A stretch of 64,000 bases of DNA from Hyphomicrobiaceae bacterium (lineage in GTDB: Bacteria > Pseudomonadota > Alphaproteobacteria > Rhizobiales > Hyphomicrobiaceae). A program made the translations under genes and the position numbers. How positions within the stretch are numbered: the stretch's first letter is position 1; each line of letters opens with the position of its first letter. The notes under the pieces were generated by a model. That model did no database searches and had not been told where the DNA came from. It worked only from the letters and a program-made list of their open reading frames with translations. The stretch covers positions 1 through 64,000 of the forward strand of contig JALHMB010000013.1 in the NCBI GenBank assembly GCA_022844275.1, in the 5' to 3' direction. Of this stretch, positions 1 to 9,132 are shown piece by piece.

Positions 1-488
1 TCCACCCCAGCGACATCGTCGAACGTCACGCCGGTATCGGACTCCACGTAGACCTTGGCCTTGCTCTTGCCGATCTGCATAAGCCCGCCGCCGAGGCCCC
101 CGCCCATGCGCCTTAGGATGAATACCCAGAGGCCGACGAACAGAAGCACGGGGATGACCCAGGAAAGCAGGTCACGCAGGAACGTGCTTTCGATCTGACC
201 TTTGACGACGACGCCGTGCTGCTGGAGCTGTTGGACAAGGCTCGGCTCGACCCGGGTGGTGATGAACATAAGCCGTCCGTCCTGCGGCTCCTTGAGACGG
301 CCGTGGATGAAGCGGTCAGAGACGGTGACCTCGGCGATACGGCCTTCGCGCAGAAAGGTCTCGAACTGACTGTAGGGGATCTGTGCGACTTGCTGTGTGG
401 TTGTGAAAATATACTGAAACAGCAGCAAGCCGATGAAAGCAGCGATCCAGTACCAGATGTTGAACTGGGTTTTCTTATTGACTTCCAT
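1..488 (-). CDS. ftsH: ATP-dependent zinc metalloprotease FtsH, N-terminal part (runs off the left edge)
   Basis: Membrane-anchored AAA+ protease that degrades misfolded membrane proteins and regulators. About 162 residues are visible: a first membrane segment (about residues 11-28), a periplasmic FtsH extracellular domain (about 30-105) containing IPYSQF, a second membrane segment (about 106-125), a Gly-rich RRMGGGLGGG linker and the start of the AAA module (TFDDVAGVD). The AAA and protease domains lie outside the window. ATG at 488 has GGAG about six bases upstream. There is no tilS-like neighbour, which is the usual partner of housekeeping ftsH, so this may be a second, stress-associated copy (inference). 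A TTGA-N6-TCAA box at 774-787 lies upstream. Confidence 0.93.
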   Translation of the reverse strand, partial: MEVNKKTQFNIWYWIAAFIGLLLFQYIFTTTQQVAQIPYSQFETFLREGRIAEVTVSDRFIHGRLKEPQDGRLMFITTRVEPSLVQQLQQHGVVVKGQIESTFLRDLLSWVIPVLLFVGLWVFILRRMGGGLGGGLMQIGKSKAKVYVESDTGVTFDDVAGV

Positions 489-954
489 GACTCTCCAGCC
501 TGCATCCGTTGGGGAACAATCGGCAGAGACTGACGCATCTGGCCTTCAGATCGAGCAGATCGAGCGTGAGCCTGTCTCGAGGCGTGCGCAGCGCCGACCG
601 AAGCCCACGCTGTCCAATGAGGTCAGCCGGGTTGAGGCGTCGATGCCAAGCGACGCTTTCCAGGGCCGTCGACGGTCGCGTCACTGCCAAACTCTCATGT
701 GATCACATCTACTGGCCGGCGGGCGTGACCAGGCGCCTGGCGACGCTAGTAAGCTCAATGTGCATCCGTGGCGTTGACATCGGTCAACGAGTGCAAGTGG
801 CGATGCGGAGGACACTCGAGGTCGTCAAGGTCGGCAGGAGCATTGCGCACTGGCGCTCTGACCTGCAGGAGCTCCTTGAGGGATGGGTGCTGAACGCTCG
901 TTAGGCCAAGGAGGCGAGCGGGACCGCGGCGGATCCGAACGATGGCTCTCCTCA
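489..954. other. Intergenic region between ftsH and the UspA pseudogene
   Basis: No convincing gene is seen here. The stretch holds a FixK/FNR-type palindrome at 774-787. It is the likely promoter region of the leftward ftsH, with a long leader if transcription starts near the box. Confidence 0.5.
774..787. promoter_or_regulatory. FixK/FNR box TTGACATCGGTCAA
   Basis: Perfect TTGA-N6-TCAA half-sites. It lies 286 bp upstream of ftsH, read leftward. A weak -10-like TACTAG (leftward, 747-752) sits at about the expected distance. Nothing on the right-hand strand starts nearby, so ftsH is the only intact candidate target. Confidence 0.5.
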
Positions 955-1361
955 TCACCAGCCTCTGACGGCCAGAACGTCGCATGGTGCTCGCGCCAAC
1001 AGTGCCTCGGCGACGCTGCCAAGGAGAGCTCGGCCGAGGGCTGAACGCCCGTGAGTGCCTGCGACCAGGAAGTCGGGCCGGGTTGCCTCGACCTCGGCTA
1101 ACACGACCTCTACGGGAGCGCGAGCCGGACATCGACGTCGAAGGCGATCGACAGCGGTTCCCCCGCGAGGGAGCGAACCATTCGCGGCAAGGCGGCCTCG
1201 GCATCCTCCTTCTGCCGTTCGGCAATGGCTGCGGGCAGCTCGTCATCGACGATATGCATGACGCAAAGCTTGGCTTGGTGCCGTCGGGCGAGCAGGACAG
1301 CCCGCGCAACGGCGCGATCGGAGCCGGGTGAGAGATCGCTTGCGACCAAAATGCGCTTCAT
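955..1361 (-). pseudogene. UspA-family universal stress protein, frameshifted
   Basis: Single-domain UspA, about 135 codons. The first frame begins MKRILVASDLSPGSDRAVAR and stops after about 83 residues near 1110. A one-base shift near 1113-1120 restores the second half of the fold, with the ATP-binding loop GTHGRSALGRALLGS and the ending PCDVLAVRGW. ATG at 1361 has a strong AAGGAGG, so the gene was recently functional, or the shift is a sequencing error. The Kef-type antiporter gene ends 84 bp upstream on the same strand, suggesting cotranscription. Confidence 0.8.
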
Positions 1362-1445
1362 GGTGGAGACCTCCTTGCTGCAGCTGTGCGTTGGTCCTGT
1401 GAAATAGTCACGGATATGGTTGGGTTCAGCGGCGAACAGAGCGCC

Positions 1446-3170
1446 TCAAGTTCCGATATCCTTCTGATCAGTTGTGGTCTTGGCAGCGAACCTTTCCGGT
1501 CGCTCGTGCGATACGAGGAGCTCGAGGGCGCGGTCCGCCGCATCCTCGAAGGGTTCCAGAACGAGGTCCGCGCCGGCCGCCTGCAACAGAGTGCGATCAG
1601 CAGCGTGGCGGCTTCTGACGGCGATGCACCCTTTGTAGCCTGCGCGGTTGAGGTTCTGCATCACGAGGAGCCGCGCGTCCTCGTGAGTGACGCCGCGCTC
1701 GTGGTCTGGAATGGCGGAGATAACCCAGTCGGCGTCGATCAACGGTAGGCCCGCGACGAATTCTGGATCGGTGGCATCGCCGTAGATCGCGTCTCCGCCG
1801 CGCTGCCGCCAGGAGCGAACGGCGACAGGGTTGAAATCCACCACCAGCACGCGCTTGCCTCGATCAACCAGGCGCAGGGCGAGCGCGGAGCCGAAGCGGC
1901 CGAGGCCGATGACAATTGTATCGTAGGTGACCGGGCGCACCTGGCCGAGGTCGCTGCTTTCGCGAGCAGCGACGTGACGCTCGAACGGCGAAAGGTAGGA
2001 CTCGCAGAATGCATAGAGCTGGTGCGAATAGGTGATCATATACGTTGACGCCGCAATGGTAATGAGCCCGACAAGGGTCACGAGGCCGAGCGCCTCGACG
2101 TTCACGTGACCCAGGGTCACGCCCATCGCCATGAAGATCAGAGAGAACTCGCTGATCTGGGCGACGGTCAGACCGGCGAGGAAACCGGTTCGTTTGCGGT
2201 AGCCCATGGCGCCCAGGATAGCGAGCACAATGAGTGGGTTGCCGATCAACACGAACAGCGACAGGACGGTCGCGGCGAAACTTGTGGAGCTGCCCTGACC
2301 GAGCTGCAGCTTTGAGCCGAGCACAACGAAGAAGAACAGGAGAAGGAAGTCGCGAAGCGGTGCCAGGCGCGCCGCAAGCGCGTCCCGATAGGGGGTTGAG
2401 GCCAGGGCCACGCCGGCGAGCAGGCCGCCGAGCTCCTTGCCGAAGCCGAGCTTGTCGCCGACCGCCGCAAGAGCTGCGGCGAGCGCGACGGCGAACAGCA
2501 GGAGCAGCTCCGGCGTTCGTGCCAGGCGGTCCGTCAGCGGCGCGGCAAGAAACTGGATGAACCCAAGGACGAGCAGGAGGAGTATGCCGCCGAAGGCGAA
2601 GACGGCGAGCGCATCGCGTAGCGAGGCGTCACCTTGCGTGCCCGCGCCTATGGCCGAAAGGCCGATCATTGCAAGCACGACCACAATGTCCTGGACGATC
2701 AGGAATCCGAGCGCGATCTGGCCGTGAAGGGCGTCGATCTCGCGCTTGTCCGAGAGCAGCTTGACGATGATGATCGTGCTCGAGAACGTCAGCGCTATCG
2801 CGACATAAAGACTTGTCACGGTGTCGAAACCGAGCGCGAGGCAAATGAGTAGACCTATGCTGGCCGTGAAGAATATCTGACCCAGACCGGTTGTCAGGGA
2901 CACAAGGCCAAGCGAGCGCACCAGGTTGATGTCGAGCTTCAGCCCGACGAGGAACAGGAGCACGGCGACGCCGAGTTCTGACAAGGTCGAGAGCTTGTCG
3001 CCCGAGCGAGCGATGTGGAGCGCCGACGGCCCGGCAGCGATGCCCGCCAGGATGAAGCTGACGATGAGTGGCTGGCGCAGCAGGTGACCGAGGAAGCCGA
3101 GCGCGGCCGCAAGCACCAGGAGGGCGGCGATTTCGGGGAACAGGGATTGCGCAACGAGGTCGGTCACCAT
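1446..3170 (-). CDS. Kef/YbaL-type monovalent cation:proton antiporter (CPA2) with TrkA-N domain
   Basis: Predicted inner-membrane K+/H+ (or Na+/H+) antiporter of 574 residues. About residues 10-395 form the hydrophobic Na_H_exchanger domain, with the CPA2 signatures GVAVLLFLVGLKLD, ALTFSSTIIIVKLL and GFLIVQDIVVV. About residues 410-540 form a Rossmann TrkA-N/RCK domain (TIVIGLGRFGSALA, then GDATDPEF) that binds nucleotide and gates transport. The start MVTDLVAQ at 3170 was chosen because the longer open frame upstream is Arg/Pro-rich and looks non-coding. The downstream neighbour is the frameshifted UspA. Its likely role is pH and potassium homeostasis under stress. Confidence 0.9.
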   Translation of the reverse strand: MVTDLVAQSLFPEIAALLVLAAALGFLGHLLRQPLIVSFILAGIAAGPSALHIARSGDKLSTLSELGVAVLLFLVGLKLDINLVRSLGLVSLTTGLGQIFFTASIGLLICLALGFDTVTSLYVAIALTFSSTIIIVKLLSDKREIDALHGQIALGFLIVQDIVVVLAMIGLSAIGAGTQGDASLRDALAVFAFGGILLLLVLGFIQFLAAPLTDRLARTPELLLLFAVALAAALAAVGDKLGFGKELGGLLAGVALASTPYRDALAARLAPLRDFLLLFFFVVLGSKLQLGQGSSTSFAATVLSLFVLIGNPLIVLAILGAMGYRKRTGFLAGLTVAQISEFSLIFMAMGVTLGHVNVEALGLVTLVGLITIAASTYMITYSHQLYAFCESYLSPFERHVAARESSDLGQVRPVTYDTIVIGLGRFGSALALRLVDRGKRVLVVDFNPVAVRSWRQRGGDAIYGDATDPEFVAGLPLIDADWVISAIPDHERGVTHEDARLLVMQNLNRAGYKGCIAVRSRHAADRTLLQAAGADLVLEPFEDAADRALELLVSHERPERFAAKTTTDQKDIGT

Positions 3171-3776
3171 GTGCCTGCCACAAGACGCATGTCTGCCTGG
3201 TCGCGGATGTTCTGGCTCGGCCTGGCACGCTCTCCATTCGCACGGGTCACACGCAGATGCGACCCGTCGCATACAGCACGGCAGGAGGACGATGCGTGCG
3301 TTCGTATGTTGCTGTTGGCAGTCGCGGCGATGGTTCGCGCGGCCGCCGGGTTGGGAGGCTTGTTGCCGACAATTCGACCAGAGCCGCCTTGGGCCGGACA
3401 TGTCACAAGACCGACATGCAGGTGATCCGCAGCTTCTGAACGTGGAGCAGGCGGGTCCGGCGGAGTCCTCCGCGGCTGCCGTGGCGACGCGCTCCGCCCT
3501 GGCTTGACGACCGTTACGATCGAGGAGACGGCCGGGAGGCGAAAGGACCCGCTGTGCATATGCTCGCGCGGAGCGGTCGTCCACGCCTCCGGTTAGTCGC
3601 AAGCGAACGCTTCTGCCAGAACCAGAACCGGATCGGTGTCGCCATGACATTGACGGATATCAATGCGCACCAACGCATGGCAATGGAGAATTCGTCCATC
3701 GATCAATTGGGGAGTGGCGCGTCGTATCAGTTGAGGTGGTCGCGGCTATGCAGATCACGAAGCGCGAGATGGCGAG
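3171..3776. other. Divergent intergenic region, kef-type antiporter / acyl-CoA synthetase
   Basis: About 600 bp without a recognisable gene. It contains the FixK/FNR box at 3650-3663 and presumably promoters for both divergent genes. Several short open frames exist here but show no family features. Confidence 0.5.
3650..3663 (+). promoter_or_regulatory. FixK/FNR box TTGACGGATATCAA with class II-spaced -10
   Basis: TTGA-N6-TCAA palindrome centred at 3656.5. A GAGAAT -10-like hexamer (3686-3691) is centred 32 bp downstream, the spacing of a class II FNR-activated promoter (box at about -41.5). Transcription would start near 3698 and read into the acyl-CoA synthetase gene at 3777. Confidence 0.65.
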
Positions 3777-6464
3777 ATGAGCGTACGCCATCTTGAATAC
3801 CTCTTCCGGCCAAGATCCGTTGCCGTGATCGGGGCCTCGGATCGGCCGCAGAGCGTCGGTGCGACGGTCATCCGCAACGTTCTCGCCGGCGGTTTTGCTG
3901 GCCCGGTGCTGTCGGTCAATGCAAGGCGTACCACGGTGGCTGGGCGGGCGGCGTATGCCAATGTGGCCAGTCTTCCCGAGACGCCGGACTTGGCAGTCAT
4001 CTGCACGCCTCCGCAAACCGTGCCGGGGCTGATTGCGGATCTCGGCGCACGCGGAAGCAAGGCCGCCATCGTTCTGACCGCCGGTTTGGCGCAGGTCACC
4101 GACGCCCGCGGAAACACCTTGCAGCAGGCGATGCTGGCAGCTGCCAAGCCCCATGTGTTCCGGATCCTTGGGCCGAACTGTGTCGGTCTCTTGGTGCCGG
4201 GATGCGGACTGAACGCAAGCTTTGCGCACACCGCGGCGCTGCCCGGTCATGTCGCCTTCGTTTCGCAATCGGGTGCGCTCGCCACAGCTCTCCTCGATTG
4301 GGCAAAATCGAGAAACATTGGCTTCTCCCACTTCATCTCCATGGGCGACGCTGCCGACGTCGATTTTGGTGATGTGCTCGACTACCTCGCCAGCGACCCA
4401 GGTACCCGAGCCATCTTGATGTATGTGGAATCGATCAGCGCCCCTCGGAAATTCATGTCGGCTGCTCGAGCGGCAGCCCGCAACAAGCCGGTGCTTCTGG
4501 TCAAGGCCGGCCGCGCCCCCGAGGGCGCCAAGGCTGCCGCCTCTCACACGGGTGCCATGGCTGGCTCCGACATCGTGTTCGACGCGGCGATCCGGCGCGC
4601 TGGCATGCTGCGCGTATCGACTTTGATGGACCTGTTCGCCGTCGCCGAAACGTTGGCACGGGCACGCCCCCTCGCCGGAGATCGCCTCGCCATCGTGACC
4701 AATGGCGGCGGTGCCGGCGTGCTCGCCGCCGACGCCCTGTCGCTCGGAGGCGGCAAGCTTGCCGAGCTCTCACCTGCAGCAATGAGCGCTCTTGATCGGA
4801 CACTGCCCGCCACCTGGTCGCATGGCAATCCGGTCGATATCATCGGCGATGCGCCGGTCAACCGCTACGTCGAGACACTGCGGGTGCTGCTCGATGATCC
4901 GGCAGTGGATTCCGTCCTGTTCATGCATGCGCCTTCCGCCATCGTGCCGAGCGCAGAGATCGCCCGCGCCTGCGCACCATTGATGAAGACGGCCTCGCGA
5001 CACGTCATGGCTTGCTGGCTGGGGGGCGACGGGGTCGAGCAGGCGCGAAGGACGTTCGCAGACGCCGGGATTCCAGTCTACGACACGCCGGAGCAAGCGG
5101 TCGGCGCTTTCCTGCAGGTCGTCGAGTACAAACGCAATCAGCAACTGCTGGTGCAGACGCCATCTTCCGCGCCGAGCGAGTTCGGGCGTGACAGGGCGAC
5201 GGCCCGTCGCTTGATCGATGCCGCGCTCGCCAGCGGCAGAGCGCTGCTCACAGAGCCTGAGGCAAAGGCATTGCTGGCCGCCTATGGCATCAGCGCGGTC
5301 GACACCCGCGTCGTGGCAAGCGTCGAGGAGGCCACGTCGGCGTCGGCTGCCGTCGGCTTTCCGGTCGCGATGAAGATCCTTTCGCCGCAAATTTCCCACA
5401 AGTCCGATGTCGGCGGAGTAGCCCTGGGTTTGGAGAGCCCGGAAGCCGTTCGGGCGGCAGCTGAGGACATGCTCAAGCGCGTGCGCCTGCTGCGGCCGGA
5501 TGCAACAATCTCCGGCTTCACCGTACAGACCATGGTCAAGCGGCCACGCGCGCACGAGTTGATCGTCGGCGCCGCCTGTGACGCCATCTTCGGGCCTATC
5601 GTCTTGTTTGGCCAGGGAGGCACGGCTGTGGAGGCCATCAGCGACCGCGCCGTGGCTTTGCCGCCCCTGAACCTGACGCTGGCGCGCGACCTGGTTTCGC
5701 GCACGCGGGTGGCGCGGCTGCTTGCCGGCTACCGCGACCGCCTGCCCATCGACCATGACGCCCTCAATCTGGTGCTGCTGCGGGTATCGCAGATGATCTG
5801 CGATTTGCCCGAGGTCGTCGAGCTGGACATAAATCCTCTGCTGGCAGACGACCAAGGTGTGATTGCCCTGGACGCCCGTGTGCGGGTGGCACGCTCAGTG
5901 TTGCCGGGTACTGCGCGCCTGGCCATCCGGCCCTATCCGGACGACCTCGAGGAGGCCGCCTCTTTCCGCGGCAGGAACGTGCTGATCCGGCCGGTGCGCC
6001 CAGGCGATGAGGCGGAGCTTCGTGCCCTGATTTGCGGCACCGGGATAGGGGAGCTGCGCCTGCCCTTGTCTCGTCTCATTCGCGAGCTGCCAAGCTCCGA
6101 GCTGGCGCGGCTCACGCAGATCGACTATGAGCGCGAGATGACGTTCGTCATCGAAGGTTCATCTGGCTTCTTGGCCGGCGTGCACTCGCTGACCGATCCG
6201 GACAATATCCGTGCCGAGTTCGGACTCTTCGTCCGCCGTGGCGTCGCAGCAGTCGAGCTGGAGCGCCTGCTGCTGGACAAGCTGATCGGCTACCTACGGG
6301 ATCGAGGCACCCGCGAGGCCCGGGGCGAGTTTCCGGCCAACAATGTTGCGCTGACGGAGCTGGCGCAGTCGCTGGGGTTTCGCAGCGAACCGGCTGCGGG
6401 ATCGGGCAGGGATTGGCGGAGGCTGGATCTGCGAGTGCGGCGAGGGAACGGCGCGTGCACATGA
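3777..6464 (+). CDS. ADP-forming acyl/acetyl-CoA synthetase family protein with C-terminal GNAT domain (Pat-like)
   Basis: 895 residues. In order: CoA-binding domain (about 5-130, PRSVAVIGASDRPQSVG), succinyl-CoA-synthetase-like ligase domains (about 130-460), with the phosphorylatable His257 in ASHTGAMAGS, an ATP-grasp domain (about 485-705), and a GNAT domain (about 734-875). The family either makes acyl-CoA with ADP formation or, when fused to GNAT, acts as a lysine acetyltransferase (Pat/PatZ) that silences acetyl-CoA synthetase. Here His257 is retained, while the GNAT pyrophosphate loop reads VRRGVAAVELERLLLDKL and lacks the usual R/Q-x-x-G-x-G/A. Acetyltransferase activity is therefore doubtful. 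A paralogue begins at 62746. A FixK/FNR box lies 113 bp upstream. Confidence 0.88.
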   Translation: MSVRHLEYLFRPRSVAVIGASDRPQSVGATVIRNVLAGGFAGPVLSVNARRTTVAGRAAYANVASLPETPDLAVICTPPQTVPGLIADLGARGSKAAIVLTAGLAQVTDARGNTLQQAMLAAAKPHVFRILGPNCVGLLVPGCGLNASFAHTAALPGHVAFVSQSGALATALLDWAKSRNIGFSHFISMGDAADVDFGDVLDYLASDPGTRAILMYVESISAPRKFMSAARAAARNKPVLLVKAGRAPEGAKAAASHTGAMAGSDIVFDAAIRRAGMLRVSTLMDLFAVAETLARARPLAGDRLAIVTNGGGAGVLAADALSLGGGKLAELSPAAMSALDRTLPATWSHGNPVDIIGDAPVNRYVETLRVLLDDPAVDSVLFMHAPSAIVPSAEIARACAPLMKTASRHVMACWLGGDGVEQARRTFADAGIPVYDTPEQAVGAFLQVVEYKRNQQLLVQTPSSAPSEFGRDRATARRLIDAALASGRALLTEPEAKALLAAYGISAVDTRVVASVEEATSASAAVGFPVAMKILSPQISHKSDVGGVALGLESPEAVRAAAEDMLKRVRLLRPDATISGFTVQTMVKRPRAHELIVGAACDAIFGPIVLFGQGGTAVEAISDRAVALPPLNLTLARDLVSRTRVARLLAGYRDRLPIDHDALNLVLLRVSQMICDLPEVVELDINPLLADDQGVIALDARVRVARSVLPGTARLAIRPYPDDLEEAASFRGRNVLIRPVRPGDEAELRALICGTGIGELRLPLSRLIRELPSSELARLTQIDYEREMTFVIEGSSGFLAGVHSLTDPDNIRAEFGLFVRRGVAAVELERLLLDKLIGYLRDRGTREARGEFPANNVALTELAQSLGFRSEPAAGSGRDWRRLDLRVRRGNGACT

Positions 6465-6497
6465 GATTGCGGGCTGTCCGAAGCGGCGACCGGGGTT

Positions 6498-7178
6498 TCA
6501 GCGGCGTCCATGCGCCAGTCGGTCGAGTGACGCGTGATTGCGTATGATGATGCGCCGCGATGTCGGCATTTGGATCGCAAGGCCCCTTTCCAGGCCGGTG
6601 AACGTCCGCGATACGGTCTCGATGGTGAGGCCAAGGTAGTCGGCGATGTCCTGGCGTGGCATCGGCAGCTCCAGGCAGTCGCCGCCCTGCAAACGGTCTG
6701 CCATTTCCAGCAGGAATGTGGCGATGCGCTCGGGTGCCGTCATGCCGAGCAACAGCGCCTGCTCTTGGACCCTGAACAGTTCTTGGCCGATCAATGACCA
6801 TAGTTGATCGGCCGAGCCGCTGTCGTTCTCTGCCAGCACAATCAGGGCGCTGCGCTTTGCGACGACCACTCTCAGTTCGGTGACGGCTTCAGCGGAGAAG
6901 GTGTGCTCGTCCCGGACCTCAAGGCCGAAGAGGTCACCCGGTAGGCAGAACGCCCCGATCTGGCGCCGGCCGTTGACGAGAACCCTGCAGGTGCGCACGG
7001 CGCCGCTGATCACTTTGTAGATGCGATCCGCAGGCTCATTCTGGCCGTAGATCTCAGCGCTGCGGGAGAACGTCTTGAGGGTGCCCAGGTTATCTATCGG
7101 ACCGTCAATGGGGGCATCCGCGTCAGCCAGCTTGCCCCGCGGCTTGGAAGAACCTGTCAACGTGGTCTGCGGCGGCAT
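6498..7178 (-). CDS. fixK: FixK-like Crp/Fnr-family transcription regulator
   Basis: 226 residues. A cyclic-nucleotide-binding-like beta barrel (about 30-140; SGAVRTCRVL, GRRQIGAFCLPGDLFGLE) is followed by a dimerisation helix and a winged HTH (about 170-215). The recognition helix IETVSRTFTGLE has Glu187, Ser190 and Arg191, the E-x-x-S-R set used by FNR/FixK to read TTGA-N6-TCAA. There is no N-terminal cysteine cluster, so this is FixK-type rather than an oxygen-sensing [4Fe-4S] FNR. Cys64, Cys78 and Cys168 are the only cysteines. It lies 33 bp from the convergent synthetase gene. It is the obvious candidate regulator for the boxes across this window (inference). Confidence 0.88.
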   Translation of the reverse strand: MPPQTTLTGSSKPRGKLADADAPIDGPIDNLGTLKTFSRSAEIYGQNEPADRIYKVISGAVRTCRVLVNGRRQIGAFCLPGDLFGLEVRDEHTFSAEAVTELRVVVAKRSALIVLAENDSGSADQLWSLIGQELFRVQEQALLLGMTAPERIATFLLEMADRLQGGDCLELPMPRQDIADYLGLTIETVSRTFTGLERGLAIQMPTSRRIIIRNHASLDRLAHGRR

Positions 7179-7408
7179 AACTGCAACCCTCCGTCTCCGA
7201 GCAAAGCGCGGCTCAGTGGCTTGATCGCCGCCTGACCGGGCCTCTATCGTGCTCTCGCAGCGCCGGCATCCCGCGGCTGGGCCTCAGGTTGCGGCGCGGT
7301 CGTCGGAACAAGCGCTCGAGCTGGAACGCGCTTGACCGTTGCGCATGCGACCTCCATAATGCGACATGTAAGACGCGACACGCGTTTCGTATATAGGGCT
7401 GCAGACGA

Positions 7409-7789
7409 ATGAAAACAACCAGTGCGACTAAAGTCGACCCAGCCTCCTCGGCCGGTTGGACCTTCCTGACGAACCACGCCCATGTGCTGCTGTGTCTGGT
7501 CGCGCAACCGGATGCCAGGATGCGCAATGTTGCGGCGCGCGTGGGCATTACGGAGCGGGCCGTGCAGCGCATCGTCGCCGAGCTGGAGGAGGCGGGCTAT
7601 CTCGACCGGGTGCGAGAAGGGCGCGCCAACCGCTACCTCGTGCACGCGCACCTATCCCTGCGCCATCCCGTCGAAGGACATTGCACCATCGGTCAACTCA
7701 TCGAGACGGTGGTCGGACGACAGGCCCGCCCCGGACCGCGCGTCAACAGGGGTCGTCGCCAGCATGCGTCGTCTTCCCGCGAAACCTGA
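7409..7789 (+). CDS. Small winged-helix transcriptional regulator (MarR/ArsR-like)
   Basis: 126 residues. About residues 20-85 form a winged HTH: WTFLTNHAHVLLCL, RMRNVAARVGITERAVQRIV as helix-turn-helix, then LEEAGYLDRVREGRANRY as the wing. The C-terminal 40 residues are basic and poorly conserved-looking. It is divergent from the FixK-like gene with 230 bp between them. No sensor domain or ligand can be identified. Its 3' end overlaps the decayed isomerase frame on the other strand. Confidence 0.75.
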   Translation: MKTTSATKVDPASSAGWTFLTNHAHVLLCLVAQPDARMRNVAARVGITERAVQRIVAELEEAGYLDRVREGRANRYLVHAHLSLRHPVEGHCTIGQLIETVVGRQARPGPRVNRGRRQHASSSRET

Positions 7790-8150
7790 CCCGGTTTCGC
7801 TCTGTTCCTTCCGACCGCTGGTCCGCCGGAACAGCGGTTAGCGGCCGCTTGAGGCCCAGGGCAACCTTGGCTCTCGCAGTCGCACTGAGGACGTACCAAG
7901 CCTCGGTCTTGCCGTTCCGCAGTCCGAACGACCCTGCATAGCCATCGTCCGGATGCACCTGGATGGAGAGCGCCTCGCTCGTGAATAACAGCTTGACCAG
8001 GAGCGAAGTACTTGGGCTGCGCTCGCCGGGCCGTTCGTACCAGATTTCGCCGATGCGGACGCCTTCGCGGCCTGCGTTGCTCCAAGGCCTCAAATCGACC
8101 ACACCCCACGGCCTCGGGTGCGCCAATGCGCGCGCAAGTTCGATCGCCAT
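7743..8150 (-). pseudogene. Class I mannose-6-phosphate isomerase, truncated
   Basis: The frame gives about 105 residues that match the N-terminal half of a bacterial class I phosphomannose isomerase: PWGVVDLRPWS, RIGEIWYERPGE, the zinc motif IQVHPDD (64-70) and GKTEAWYVL with the next metal-ligand Glu. After KRPL, about residue 103, similarity ends and the frame runs on antisense to the HTH regulator gene. Full-length members have about 250-400 residues, so the C-terminal half is missing and the product is probably inactive. The frame stays open upstream through 8681, so the original start is uncertain. Confidence 0.7.
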
Positions 8151-8249
8151 GTCCAATAGTGCAACCTTCGGCAGACCGGGAGCTGTGACACCAATGGTGC
8201 CGTAGCACCCCGAAAAGCACGGCGGCCGCTTTTTTCCGGCCTGCCTATG

Positions 8250-8449
8250 CGGCCATCTCGGCCGCCGCTCGCCGGGAAACCCGGCGTTTCCAGCCCCTCC
8301 CACTTGTGGAGCAGGTTTTGCCTTGCGCGGTAGGCTCGGCTCTTGATCGTGCCGACGGCGCAGCCGCCGACCCGAGCGGCCTCCGCCCGGTCGGGTTGAC
8401 GTGCCATGGAGCTGGCAAACGCGCGAAGTCGAGGACGTTCGGCCAGCAA
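8250..8449 (-). pseudogene. ECF sigma-70 factor remnant with internal deletion
   Basis: One frame carries a region 2-like start (RPRLRAFASSMA) joined directly to a region 4 end (EAARVGGCAVGTIKSRAYRARQNLL). The latter is the typical DNA-binding HTH of alphaproteobacterial ECF/EcfG-like sigma factors. The intervening 80-100 residues are absent, so this is a deletion derivative. It overlaps, in another frame, the open frame that runs between the 8681 GTG and the isomerase fragment. Confidence 0.6.
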
Positions 8450-8505
8450 ACCGTCGCGAAAATGTGGCAGGCAATCGCGGGGCGGAGCCTTGCGGAGGTG
8501 TCGCA

Positions 8506-8681
8506 GCTAGTCTGACCGCAACAGCGATGACCGGTCGTTCGAGCCGCGCACTAAGGTTATCGACGCGATCGGCGATATGTCCAAGTGTCGCGTCCCGCGG
8601 CGACAGGAACGATCGCGAGCCGTCTGCGAATTTCACCGTCACGCGGTTTGGCGGCTGCTCGTTTGTATGCGCATTGATCAC
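8506..8681 (-). CDS. Small hypothetical protein, 3' end unclear
   Basis: GTG at 8681 is preceded by a strong AGGAGG, and the first 58 or so residues look like a genuine small protein (VTVKFADGSRSFLSPRDATL, then HIADRVDNLSARLE). No stop follows where one would be expected. The frame continues into the sigma-factor and isomerase debris down to 7743, so the natural end seems to have been lost by deletion. I do not recognise the family. Confidence 0.4.
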
Positions 8682-9022
8682 GGTGCCCTCCTGACAAATC
8701 ACTAGGCGAAGCGGGCCGTTGACTCCTTCGGCATTCGACGCCCGAGAAAGAGATCCGCGCATGCCGCATGCGAGCCGAACTGCCATCAACAGCGACGACG
8801 GGTCGACGCGGCAGAGGAGAAATCTACACCCGGCTTTCGCGGGAAACTGTTCAGAATTGCTCACATGCGTGCGGAAGCGGCCGTTACCAGCTTCGGCGAG
8901 GTGATCCGGCTCGTGATGCTGAGCGAGGAGTGGCTGACGGGCGGCTCGCTGGCGCTGCCGGGCATCCCGCGGCCCCTCTGTTGGGCAGGTTGATGCAGCG
9001 CGTCGTTCTGGTTGGCCAATCG

Positions 9023-9109
9023 CTACAACAGAGCCGGGGCGACGCCGAGGGCGACGCCCACGACAGAGAGGCTGAAGACAACTGACGCCAGCCAAACAAC
9101 TTCACGCAT
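9023..9109 (-). CDS. Possible 28-residue single-pass membrane peptide
   Basis: A short frame starts MREVVWLASVVFSLSVVG and ends PALL with TAG. It is almost entirely one hydrophobic helix. The Shine-Dalgarno sequence is weak and the peptide lies beside an IS66 scar, so it could be chance or the truncated head of a larger membrane protein. Confidence 0.25.
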   Translation of the reverse strand: MREVVWLASVVFSLSVVGVALGVAPALL

Positions 9110-9132
9110 CTCTCTTTGCACGGCGACCCACA

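Noticed and set aside
1749-3650. Longer start for the Kef-type antiporter (from 3650)
   Set aside because: The extra 160 residues are Arg/Ser/Pro-rich and precede the normal hydrophobic start MVTDLVAQ. The region also contains the regulatory box.
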